From positions 1-6,478 of the forward strand of contig JANQJX010000119.1 in NCBI GenBank assembly GCA_028281425.1: a stretch of DNA of 6,478 nucleotides, given 5' to 3'. The DNA is from Simkania sp. (GTDB lineage Bacteria > Chlamydiota > Chlamydiia > Chlamydiales > Simkaniaceae). The translations under genes and the position numbers were made by a program. The notes under the pieces are model-generated. The model made no database searches, was not told the origin of the DNA, and saw only the letters and a list, made by a program, of their open reading frames with translations. This document shows positions 1 through 6,367 of this stretch, piece by piece (positions within the stretch are counted from its first letter, which is position 1; every line of letters begins with the position of its first letter).

Positions 1-343
1 CCGCATTTTACGCTACCCCTGGAAAAAAGCGTACAGACTGTTTGCAGAAATGCCAAGAAATTCTCGAAGGGATAAATTTGTAGCTTAACCTAAAAGAATC
101 TATTAGATGTATGAGTAAAACAGAGCCTGTGAATTTTTTAGAGTAGGCATACCAAATGGGGGCTAGCTGTATTTTCTCAATCCTTTGACGGGATGGAAAT
201 TTTCACTTCTCCTTTTTAAAAAAATGTTTTATTAAAAACATCCTCAAGATGAAAAGATAAGCATCACTCTTTTACTTGCCAGCTGATTGAGCTTTGTGGT
301 AAATTTTTTCCTTAAGAAACTTCTAGTCTATAGGTGAAATGAG
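1..343. other. Gene-free leader region upstream of the SIS-E1 operon
   Basis: No gene is supported in this AT-rich stretch. The first 88 bases are open in all three plus frames (stops at 73-75, 81-83 and 86-88), so the tail of a gene entering from the left is possible, but none of the short translations is recognisable. A minus frame closes at 8-10 and is equally unconvincing. From about 90 to 270 every frame is broken. A small ORF of 11 codons starting at 111 has no ribosome binding site and looks like chance. A weak AT hairpin (224-241) lies before the promoter candidate. No tRNA, riboswitch or repeat array was seen. Confidence 0.6.
276..305 (+). promoter_or_regulatory. Candidate housekeeping-type promoter for the SIS-E1 operon
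   Basis: TTGCCA (276-281, 5 of 6 matches to the -35 consensus) is followed after 18 bases by TAAATT (300-305, 4 of 6 matches to the -10 consensus). It would place the transcript start near 312 and give a leader of about 30 bases before the ATG at 344, which carries the ribosome site AGGTGA at 332-337. Hexamers of this quality occur by chance in AT-rich DNA, so this is only the best candidate in the region. Confidence 0.25.
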
Positions 344-934
344 ATGTTTTCTAATCGTTGGCAAGCATTAGCAAAGATCATGGAGCATTGCGAATATAGC
401 TCTTTTGACCGCCTTCTTCTTAAAGAACAAGCTCTTCATCTTTTTCATGCTTTTCTCTTGCACACAAAAGAGACTGAAGGAACCGTCTACATCATTGAAA
501 GCAATAAAAATGGGCTCATAACATCCTATTTTGTTCTTGAGTTTACCAAGCGTCTCAAAATTCGCTCACTTGGACTTATCCCCGCACATAAACATTTTAA
601 TCTTCCTCTTTCCATTTTATTGAAGAAAACCGATCTTTTGATTGCCCTTTGTAAAAAGGGAAACTCTCCTGAAATTCTAGGGGCTGTAACAATGGCAAAA
701 AATAGCGATATCCCCCTCATCACTCTTAGCGGAGAAGACCCACATAATTCTCTGAAAAGAGAAGGTGATTTAAATATTACTTTTACATCAAATGAAAATT
801 CTCTTATCCTTACGGGACATTTTCTTTTTCTTGAAAAAGTGATTGAGTTATGGGATTTTGATACAGCCAAGCCTTTGCCTAAACCTCTTTCTTATCACCA
901 AAACTCTTATAACCGAAATGTATGTATTAGGTAA
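344..934 (+). CDS. Divergent SIS-domain protein, phosphoheptose isomerase (GmhA)-like
   Basis: This 196-residue protein has the length and layout of GmhA-type SIS proteins, which isomerise or bind phosphosugars such as sedoheptulose 7-phosphate in the cytoplasm. The clearest match is residues 97-130: DLLIALCKKGNSPE corresponds to the family's D-x-L-x-x-x-S-x-S-G-N-S segment, followed by a helix and the strand IPLITLSGED. The first SIS loop, normally GNGGS, is replaced by ESNKNG (52-57), and the stretch between the two loops is about 17 residues shorter than in E. coli GmhA. His159 falls where the catalytic His of GmhA would be. The catalytic Glu position aligns with Leu65, with Glu66 next to it. 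A tail of about 27 residues (170-196) follows the fold. The start at 344 has AGGTGA six bases upstream. The gene is five bases from the E1 alpha gene, so it is probably co-transcribed and in the same pathway. It may be a true but altered isomerase, or a binding or regulatory SIS protein. The fold call is fairly secure; the activity is not. Confidence 0.72.
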   Translation: MFSNRWQALAKIMEHCEYSSFDRLLLKEQALHLFHAFLLHTKETEGTVYIIESNKNGLITSYFVLEFTKRLKIRSLGLIPAHKHFNLPLSILLKKTDLLIALCKKGNSPEILGAVTMAKNSDIPLITLSGEDPHNSLKREGDLNITFTSNENSLILTGHFLFLEKVIELWDFDTAKPLPKPLSYHQNSYNRNVCIR

Positions 935-939
935 CCGCA

Positions 940-1917
940 ATGAGTGAAAGTTTAAATTTTGATCTCAAAAAATCCCTCTTTTACAAGATGCTCCGCATTC
1001 GACGTGTTGAAGAAGCAATCAGTCTTCGGTATGAAGAGCAAAAAATGCGCTGTCCTATTCATTTGAGTATTGGGCAAGAAGCCATTGCTGTTGGAGTTTG
1101 TTCTCAGCTTAAACAAACAGATGCTGTATTCAGTAATCATCGTTCACATGCTCATTATTTAGCAAAAGGGGGCAGCTTAAACAAAATGATTGCTGAACTC
1201 TATGGGAAAAAAGATGGCTGTACAAAAGGTCGAGGGGGATCGATGCATCTTATTGACTTAGACGTGGGTCTACAGGGTTCCTGTCCTATTTCTGGAGGGA
1301 GCATTCCAATTGCAACCGGCTTTGCTTTCGCCATGCAAATGCAAAACCGATCCGCACTTTCTTCTGTTTTTTTTGGAGAAGCAGCAACCGAAGAAGGTCT
1401 TTTTTGCGAAAGTCTCAATTTTGCGGCTCTTAAAAACTTGCCGATCCTTTTTATTTGTGAAAATAATTTTTATGCCATTCATTCCCATCTTGAAGAACGT
1501 CAACCCAAAAATCGCTCACGTCTTAAAATTGCAGAGGCTCATGACATCTACTCTCTAAGTGGTGATGGCAACGATATCGAAGAAGTTTATAAGATTGCTC
1601 AAAATGGTCTTGAATATATTCGAATGGGGAAAGGCCCTGTTTTCATTGAATTTCAAACTTGTCTTCTTTGTGAACATGTTGGCATCCGTAAGATTGACTT
1701 AAGCTTTCGGAAACATGAAGAAGTGATGAACTGGCAAACGCGATGTCCTTTAAAGCGCTACCAAGAAGCTGTTTTGAATGCAAATTTTTCAGAAGAAAAA
1801 TATTTTGAAAAAATGGAAGAAAAAATAAATAACGAAATTGAAGAGAGTTTTTCTTTTGCAGAAAAAAGTCCCTTTCCTCGTTTTGATCTTGATGATGAAA
1901 AAGCCTTTGTGGATTAG
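940..1917 (+). CDS. Thiamine-diphosphate-dependent dehydrogenase E1 component, alpha subunit
   Basis: This 325-residue protein is full length for the alpha subunit of a heterotetrameric 2-oxoacid E1 enzyme, which binds thiamine diphosphate (ThDP) and decarboxylates a 2-keto acid. Visible in order are: the helical N-terminus with RRVEEAISLRYEEQKM (21-36); HLSIGQEAIAVGV (41-53); the His-rich NHRSHAHYLAKGG (66-78); KGRGGSMHL (96-104); GGSIPIATGFAFA (119-131); and the ThDP/Mg motif from 146 to 176. That motif reads GEAATEEG and then ENN at exactly the usual spacing, but Glu147 stands where nearly all family members have Asp. The later loop (240-253) keeps EHVG but lacks the flanking arginines usual in the sugar-cluster branch. 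A charged, probably helical C-terminus (about 280-310) closes the protein. The start at 940 has AGGTAA overlapping the stop of the SIS gene, five bases upstream. No E2 or E3 gene is nearby. The name pdhA would be misleading: the sequence resembles E1-like enzymes of polysaccharide clusters more than pyruvate dehydrogenase. Substrate unknown. Confidence 0.88.
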   Translation: MSESLNFDLKKSLFYKMLRIRRVEEAISLRYEEQKMRCPIHLSIGQEAIAVGVCSQLKQTDAVFSNHRSHAHYLAKGGSLNKMIAELYGKKDGCTKGRGGSMHLIDLDVGLQGSCPISGGSIPIATGFAFAMQMQNRSALSSVFFGEAATEEGLFCESLNFAALKNLPILFICENNFYAIHSHLEERQPKNRSRLKIAEAHDIYSLSGDGNDIEEVYKIAQNGLEYIRMGKGPVFIEFQTCLLCEHVGIRKIDLSFRKHEEVMNWQTRCPLKRYQEAVLNANFSEEKYFEKMEEKINNEIEESFSFAEKSPFPRFDLDDEKAFVD

Positions 1918-1920
1918 AAA

Positions 1921-2991
1921 ATGAGACGGTTAAAGTTTAAAGAAGCTATTTTAGAAGGAACTTGTGAAGCAATGAATTCCGACCCTACTATTTATTTTAT
2001 GGGTCAAGGAGTTAGCAGTCCCAAAGCGATTTATGGCACTGCCCTCGGGCTTAAGAAACTTTTTGGTCCAAAACGTGTCATGGACATTCCCCTTTCTGAA
2101 AATGCTTTAACCGGAATTGCAACGGGAACTGCTCTTGCTGGGATGCGTCCTATTTTAGTTTTTCAACGTGTGGACTTTTTTTTGCGTGCCTTGGATCAAC
2201 TCATCAACAATACAGCTAAATGGAACTACATTTCAGCTGGAATGCTCAAAGTTCCTCTTGTGATTCGTCTTATCATTGGACGTGGTTGGGGACAAGGTCC
2301 TCAACATTCTCAATCCCTTCAAAGTTTTTTTGTCCATATTCCAGGTCTTAAAGTCGTCATGCCCTCAAATCCTTCCGATGCAAAAGGGCTTCTGCTCTCA
2401 GCGATTAAAGACAATAATCCAACTTTATTCTTAGAGCATCATTGGCTGTACGATACTTTTGGAAATGTTTCTAAACAACCTTTCGAAGTTCCCATTGGAA
2501 AAGCAAAAACCATTCAAGAAGGCTTAGATATGACGATGGTCTCTTCTTCTTATATGACTCTAGAAACCATTAAAGCAGCAGAAATTTTGAAACAAGACAA
2601 TATTTCCCCCGAAATTATCGACTTACGCTCACTCAAACCCTTTGATAAAGAAACCATTATAAAATCTGTCCGTAAAACAGGGCGCCTTATGGTGATTGAT
2701 TGTGATTGGAAAACATGTGGGTTTGCTTCTGAAATCATAGCGACAATTACAGAAGAGTCCTTTAGCGATCTAAAAGTAGCTCCTGTGCGGATTACCTATC
2801 CAGACCGCAACAATCCCACAAGCTGGTCACTTGCCAACCATTTTTATCCAACGGCAAAAATGATTGCTATGGAAGCTTTTCGCCTTATGCGTCACACGTC
2901 AAAAACGCAATATCTTTTAGAAAAACTTTTAGAATATCGTAACAGCAGCCCTCTTGATGTCCCAGACCCTTCTCTTCAAGGTCCCTATTGA
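1921..2991 (+). CDS. Thiamine-diphosphate-dependent dehydrogenase E1 component, beta subunit
   Basis: This 356-residue transketolase-like beta subunit pairs with the alpha subunit just upstream to complete the active site. Seen in order are: the pyrimidine-binding domain with DIPLSENALTGIATGTALAG (55-74), where Glu60 is the glutamate that activates the cofactor; GRGWGQGPQHSQSLQSFF (120-137), with the active-site His129; PGLKVVMPSNPSDAKGLL (141-158); and the C-terminal transketolase domain with IDLRSLKPFDKETI (233-246) and KTGRLMVIDCDWKTCGFASE (252-271). The GRGWGQGPQHSQSL block, the D-x-x-W-K-x-C-G segment and the ending DVPDPSLQGPY (346-356) resemble the beta subunits found in O-antigen or nucleotide-sugar clusters (recalled family features, not searched). 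The catalytic residues are intact. The start lies three bases after the alpha stop with only a weak GGA at 1911-1913, so translational coupling is likely. It is the last gene of the operon; transcription probably stops in the hairpin at 3091-3119, inside the convergent secA. The E1 beta call is secure; the reaction is open. Confidence 0.9.
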   Translation: MRRLKFKEAILEGTCEAMNSDPTIYFMGQGVSSPKAIYGTALGLKKLFGPKRVMDIPLSENALTGIATGTALAGMRPILVFQRVDFFLRALDQLINNTAKWNYISAGMLKVPLVIRLIIGRGWGQGPQHSQSLQSFFVHIPGLKVVMPSNPSDAKGLLLSAIKDNNPTLFLEHHWLYDTFGNVSKQPFEVPIGKAKTIQEGLDMTMVSSSYMTLETIKAAEILKQDNISPEIIDLRSLKPFDKETIIKSVRKTGRLMVIDCDWKTCGFASEIIATITEESFSDLKVAPVRITYPDRNNPTSWSLANHFYPTAKMIAMEAFRLMRHTSKTQYLLEKLLEYRNSSPLDVPDPSLQGPY

Positions 2992-3016
2992 TTTATCCTA
3001 TTTTTTTAGTTCTTGG

Positions 3017-5980
3017 TTAGTTTGACTTTTTTGTTTTGATAGGAGCTGAAGGCAAATAAAGTCCTGATTTAGGATCACTTATAAAAAACGAATGGGGTTG
3101 AGTAGGCCCCATTTTTTTTAGTTGCGCTAAATGGCTATTTTTATTCTTTTGAGGGGGAGCCATCTCAAAGTTAAAGAGGCTATGGGTAATTTTTAACTTA
3201 AGATCCTTACTAAATCTATCAAAGAAGACAAAAGCTTCTTGCTTAAATTCAAGAAGAGGATCTTTTTGCCCTACGACACGCATCCCGACTTCAGTACGCA
3301 AATGATCGATTAATAAAAGATGCTCTTGCCATAAACGATCGGTATTTCTGATTAAGAGCCCACGCAAAATTCCTTCTAAGATGGGTTGAGGATCGATTTC
3401 TTGACCTGACTGCTCTTGAATAGCTGCCACTGTTTGAGCTTCCATTTCGAGTTTACAACTCAAAGCCATCACGATTTTTTTAGCTGCTTTTGTTTCAATT
3501 TCTTCAATTCCTTGATAATCACTTTCAAAAGCATCTTCTTCAAAAGTGACGGGAAAATGTGTCATAAGATAATTTGCATATCCTTTAGAATCCCATCCCC
3601 CTTCAATAGAACGAGAAACGAAAAATTCTTCAGCAATTTGAGAACAGATATTTTCTAAAATTTCATTTACGAGTTGGATTAAATCTTCGTGATGGAGAAG
3701 TTCATTACGAAAAGAATAGACTTCTCGTCTTTGTTTGTTCATAACATCATCATATTCGAGGGTATGCTTCCGTATTGAGTAGTTACGTTGTTCTACACGC
3801 TTTTGCGCTGTTTCTATGGATCGATTTAAAACGTTTGCCGAAATGGGCTCTCCTTCAGGGGGACGAAATCGTTGTAAGAAGGTGGTCAGTTTAGGTGATG
3901 CAAAAAGACGCATTAAAGAGTCTTCAAAAGAGGTATAAAACTTGGAAGAACCAGGATCTCCTTGACGGGCAGTTCTTCCTATAAGTTGTCGATCAATACG
4001 CCTTGATTGGTGACGTGTTGTTCCGATAACATGAAGTCCCCCTTTTTCTGCAATTCCTTCTTCGAGCTTGATATCGGTTCCTCTTCCAGCCATATTGGTA
4101 GCAACGGTAATGGCATTCTTTTTGCCTGCTTGAGCAATAATTTCAGCTTCCTTAGCATGATTTTTTGCATTGAGAACAGTATGGGGAAGTTTGTTTTGCT
4201 TTAAAATACGAGAGAGTTTTTCAGAAATTTCAACCGATTCTGTCCCAATTAAGATAGGACATCCCTTTTCATAAATTTTTAAGATGTATTTGATAATTGC
4301 ATAATATTTTTCTCGCTCGCTCATATAAATTTCATCATCGAAATCTTTCCGTATACAAGGACGATGTGTTGGGATTTCAAGCACATCTATTTTATAAATT
4401 TCTTTAAACTCATGTGCTTCTGTCATAGCGGTTCCCGTCATTCCAGCAAGTTTGTCATACATCCTGAAATAATTTTGCAATGTCACAGTTGCATAGGTTT
4501 GGGTTTCTTGTTGGATTGGAACGCCCTCTTTGGCTTCAATCGCTTGATGAAGTCCATCGGAAAAGCGACGTCCAGGCTGAGGACGTCCTGTATTCTCATC
4601 GATGATGACAATCTTTTTATTTTCGATAATATAGTCGACATCTTTTTCCATTAAGAGATGAGCCCGCATCAGTTGACGAAGGTTATGAGCTCTTTCTTTA
4701 CGTCGACTATCTTCTTCGCGAATGGAAATTTTTTTATCTAATTTGTCTTCTTTGCTAAGAGTTGAATCTTGGTCGATAAGGGCATATTCATGTCCCAAGT
4801 CAAGCATTACAAAATCATTCTTAGCCTCTTTTTTTTCTCCTGACCAAGCTTGAATCCCTTGATCTGTGAGTTCAAAATCGCTAGAGCGTTCATCGATGAT
4901 AATATAGAGTTTAGAGAGCGTTTCATACCTCTCTTCCTTGTTAGGGTCGGCATAAAAATAAGTTTCCCATTTTTCAAGCCGAGCACGCAAATCGGGATGT
5001 TCTTTGACCCTTTTAAGGATTTTATTTTGAGGAGTCCCCTTTCCAACAAGCCACAAGTCTTTTAAAGCTTGGGTCTCTTTTTTTTCATCTTTTTTTGACA
5101 ATTTTTCTAAAGGGCCTTCTTCACCCAGGCGCCCCAAATCTTCGAGTGTTTTATGTGCTTTTGAAGCCAATTTGTGGCAAAAATTACGTTGCAAACATAC
5201 AAGACGAGAAACAGTTGTTTTCAAGATATCATACATTTGGCGAGAGTTTGGAGCTGGACCTGAGATGATTAAAGGAGTGCGTGCTTCATCGATGAGAATG
5301 GAATCTACTTCATCGATAATAGCAAAGTAAAAACCTCTTTGACATTGTTCTTCTGCCGAATGAGCCATTGAATTGTCTCTTAAATAATCAAATCCAAATT
5401 CAGAAGCCGTCCCATAAACGATATCCGCAGCATAAATCTTTTTTCTATCATCAGGAGAAGTCTCATTGGTCAAAGCAGCAACTTTAAGTCCTAAATAGCG
5501 AAAAATTGTCCCAACCCATTCACAATCCCGCTTTGCCAAGTAATCATTTACAGTCACGAGATGTACAGGTTTTTCTGTCAAAGCATTGAGAAAAAGAGGC
5601 ATCGATGCGGTGAGTGTTTTCCCTTCTCCTGTTTGCATCTCAGCAATAGCTCCATGATGCATTGCAATCGCACCTAGAATTTGAACATCATAGGGAATCA
5701 TATCCCATTTTTGATTGTAACCTGAGACATAAATCTCTTTTCCAATTAAGCGTCTGCAAACATTTTTGATAAGAGCATAAGCAGAAGGAAGAATCTCATC
5801 TAAAGTTTTTCCTTTAGAAAGCTCTTTTTTAAGTTCTGTCACAGTGGCTTTAAGTTTTTCTTCGGAAAAGGATTGATACTCTTCTTCGATAACATTGATT
5901 TGCTTGACGATTTTTTGAAATTTTTTGAGCTGCCGTCCTTGCGCAGTTCCAAAAACCTTCTTAATAAACGAGAATATCAT
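3017..5980 (-). CDS. secA: Protein translocase subunit SecA, chlamydial type
   Basis: SecA is the cytoplasmic and membrane-associated ATPase that drives preproteins through the SecYEG channel. The product is 987 residues from the chosen start. Motifs seen: Walker A MQTGEGKT (115-122); VYGTASEFGFDYLRDNS (188-204); Walker B region IDEVDSILIDEARTPLIISG (222-241); an enlarged preprotein-crosslinking region (about 242-400) with the WLVGKGTPQNKILKRVKEHP stretch typical of chlamydial SecA; LAGMTGTA (511-518); VATNMAGRGTDIK (626-638); the arginine-finger block DRQLIGRTARQGDPG (663-677); and the scaffold segment LWQEHLLLIDHLRTEVG (883-899). The C-terminus is a lysine-rich, proline-containing tail with no CxCxSG...C zinc motif, as I recall for Chlamydia SecA. 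An in-frame ATG at 6016 would add 12 residues. I prefer 5980 because the family begins at this point (a short M-x-x-F-x-K-x-F-G opening) and because AAGGA lies seven bases upstream. The gene is monocistronic as far as visible, convergent with the E1 operon and divergent from an insertion sequence. Confidence 0.97.
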   Translation of the reverse strand: MIFSFIKKVFGTAQGRQLKKFQKIVKQINVIEEEYQSFSEEKLKATVTELKKELSKGKTLDEILPSAYALIKNVCRRLIGKEIYVSGYNQKWDMIPYDVQILGAIAMHHGAIAEMQTGEGKTLTASMPLFLNALTEKPVHLVTVNDYLAKRDCEWVGTIFRYLGLKVAALTNETSPDDRKKIYAADIVYGTASEFGFDYLRDNSMAHSAEEQCQRGFYFAIIDEVDSILIDEARTPLIISGPAPNSRQMYDILKTTVSRLVCLQRNFCHKLASKAHKTLEDLGRLGEEGPLEKLSKKDEKKETQALKDLWLVGKGTPQNKILKRVKEHPDLRARLEKWETYFYADPNKEERYETLSKLYIIIDERSSDFELTDQGIQAWSGEKKEAKNDFVMLDLGHEYALIDQDSTLSKEDKLDKKISIREEDSRRKERAHNLRQLMRAHLLMEKDVDYIIENKKIVIIDENTGRPQPGRRFSDGLHQAIEAKEGVPIQQETQTYATVTLQNYFRMYDKLAGMTGTAMTEAHEFKEIYKIDVLEIPTHRPCIRKDFDDEIYMSEREKYYAIIKYILKIYEKGCPILIGTESVEISEKLSRILKQNKLPHTVLNAKNHAKEAEIIAQAGKKNAITVATNMAGRGTDIKLEEGIAEKGGLHVIGTTRHQSRRIDRQLIGRTARQGDPGSSKFYTSFEDSLMRLFASPKLTTFLQRFRPPEGEPISANVLNRSIETAQKRVEQRNYSIRKHTLEYDDVMNKQRREVYSFRNELLHHEDLIQLVNEILENICSQIAEEFFVSRSIEGGWDSKGYANYLMTHFPVTFEEDAFESDYQGIEEIETKAAKKIVMALSCKLEMEAQTVAAIQEQSGQEIDPQPILEGILRGLLIRNTDRLWQEHLLLIDHLRTEVGMRVVGQKDPLLEFKQEAFVFFDRFSKDLKLKITHSLFNFEMAPPQKNKNSHLAQLKKMGPTQPHSFFISDPKSGLYLPSAPIKTKKSN
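3091..3119 (+). terminator. Intrinsic terminator of the SIS-E1 operon, inside the 3' part of secA
   Basis: On the plus strand a 7-bp perfect stem (AATGGGG, 3091-3097, with CCCCATT, 3107-3113) with a 9-base loop is followed directly by T tract 3112-3119, the textbook rho-independent form. It lies about 100 bases past the E1 beta stop and is the only convincing terminator found for that operon; the 25-base gap between the two stop codons has a T run (3001-3007) but no stem. On the minus strand the same stem is followed by CG and then six T (3088-3083), so it might act weakly on secA as well, upstream of the secA stop. It codes for SecA residues near the C-terminus (KMGPTQPHSFF). Confidence 0.6.
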
Positions 5981-5987
5981 ATTGTTT

Positions 5988-5992
5988 TCCTT
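5988..5992 (-). promoter_or_regulatory. Ribosome binding site fixing the secA start at 5980
   Basis: Read on the minus strand, AAGGA (inside TCCAAGGA, 5995-5988) stands seven bases before the ATG at 5980-5978. The upstream in-frame ATG at 6016 has no comparable purine-rich site before it, and the residues it would add do not belong to the SecA family. This supports 5980 as the true start. Confidence 0.75.
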
Positions 5993-6159
5993 GGATGTAC
6001 AAATCTGAAAAAACAAGAATAGATCAAACGCATTTTATGTATGGGGTTCATGGGTAAAAAGAACTTTAAAAACATCTTGCATTCTTAAAATTTAAAATTG
6101 TCGTCTAAAACAAAAAAGATCAAAATGTTTTATAAGAAGACCATTTTACCTAAATTGAG

Positions 6160-6189
6160 ATTTTACATCTACAGATAGAAGAAGAACAA
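6160..6189 (-). promoter_or_regulatory. Candidate secA promoter
   Basis: On the minus strand TTGTTC (6189-6184) is followed after 18 bases by TAAAAT (6165-6160). The -10 matches the consensus at 5 of 6 positions; the -35 only at 3 of 6. A competing -10, TATAAA at 6134-6129, has a still poorer -35. Either would give a secA leader of about 140-170 bases. Both lie to the left of the insertion-sequence end, so the insertion would not have separated secA from them. Confidence 0.22.
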
Positions 6190-6246
6190 TCATTTTTTTT
6201 AATATAACCCGTGATTGGTATCTAATCTTTGATTGAGTCGAGTAAT

Positions 6247-6274
6247 GGAGTCTGTTGAATGAACTGTGTAATTG
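6247..6274 (+). repeat. Probable left terminal inverted repeat of the insertion sequence
   Basis: The run GGAGTCTGTTGAATGAACTG and the following TGTAATTG resemble the outer ends of IS256-type elements, which commonly start with a G-rich tip and a TCTGTT core and include a GTGTAA segment. The exact first base (6247 or 6248) is a guess because the partner repeat lies outside the window. Confidence 0.42.
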
Positions 6275-6367
6275 CTAAAAAAGGAAAAAAGGAAATAAAA
6301 CTTTTCTTTTGAAAGAAAAAGCAAACCGAGCCAGTAAAAAAGGCAAGACAAAGAAGGAGCAATTACA

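Larger units (their letters stand above)
5981..6246. other. AT-rich gap between secA and the insertion sequence
   Basis: No gene is supported here. The stretch should hold the secA promoter and leader; the ribosome site at 5988-5992 is clear, the promoter is not. It has long A and T runs (for example 6193-6200) and a near-palindromic AT tract around 6085-6099, but no stem strong enough to call a terminator, no tRNA and no recognisable remnant gene. The eight bases before the insertion-sequence end (6239-6246, CGAGTAAT) would be the left target-site copy if the element starts at 6247; the right copy is outside the window. Confidence 0.6.

Noticed and set aside
111..146. Eleven-codon ORF as a leader peptide
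   Set aside because: It has no ribosome site, no regulatory codon run, and no attenuator hairpin pair follows it.
218..241. AT hairpin (ATGTTTT/AAAACAT) with six T on the minus strand, terminator-like
   Set aside because: The stem has a single G-C pair and no minus-strand gene ends here, so it is probably chance in AT-rich sequence.
1200..1558. Overlapping ORFs of 72-82 codons on both strands within the E1 alpha gene
   Set aside because: The E1 alpha frame carries continuous family motifs across this stretch; the others are frame shadows with no motifs.
940..2991. Naming the E1 pair pdhA/pdhB as pyruvate dehydrogenase
   Set aside because: No E2/E3 genes are present, the beta subunit has sugar-cluster-type signatures, and the SIS neighbour is unexpected for central metabolism. 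The substrate cannot be read from sequence.
2992..3016. Terminator in the gap between the two convergent stop codons
   Set aside because: A T run is present but no stem-forming sequence precedes it; the hairpin at 3091-3119 is far better.
4007..5065. Plus-strand ORFs of 65-96 codons opposite secA
   Set aside because: They are antisense to conserved SecA motor domains, have Cys/Phe/Ser-rich composition typical of shadow frames, and lack ribosome sites.
5981..6016. Twelve-codon N-terminal extension of SecA from the ATG at 6016
   Set aside because: The extra residues are outside the SecA family pattern, no ribosome site precedes 6016, and AAGGA stands at the right distance from 5980.
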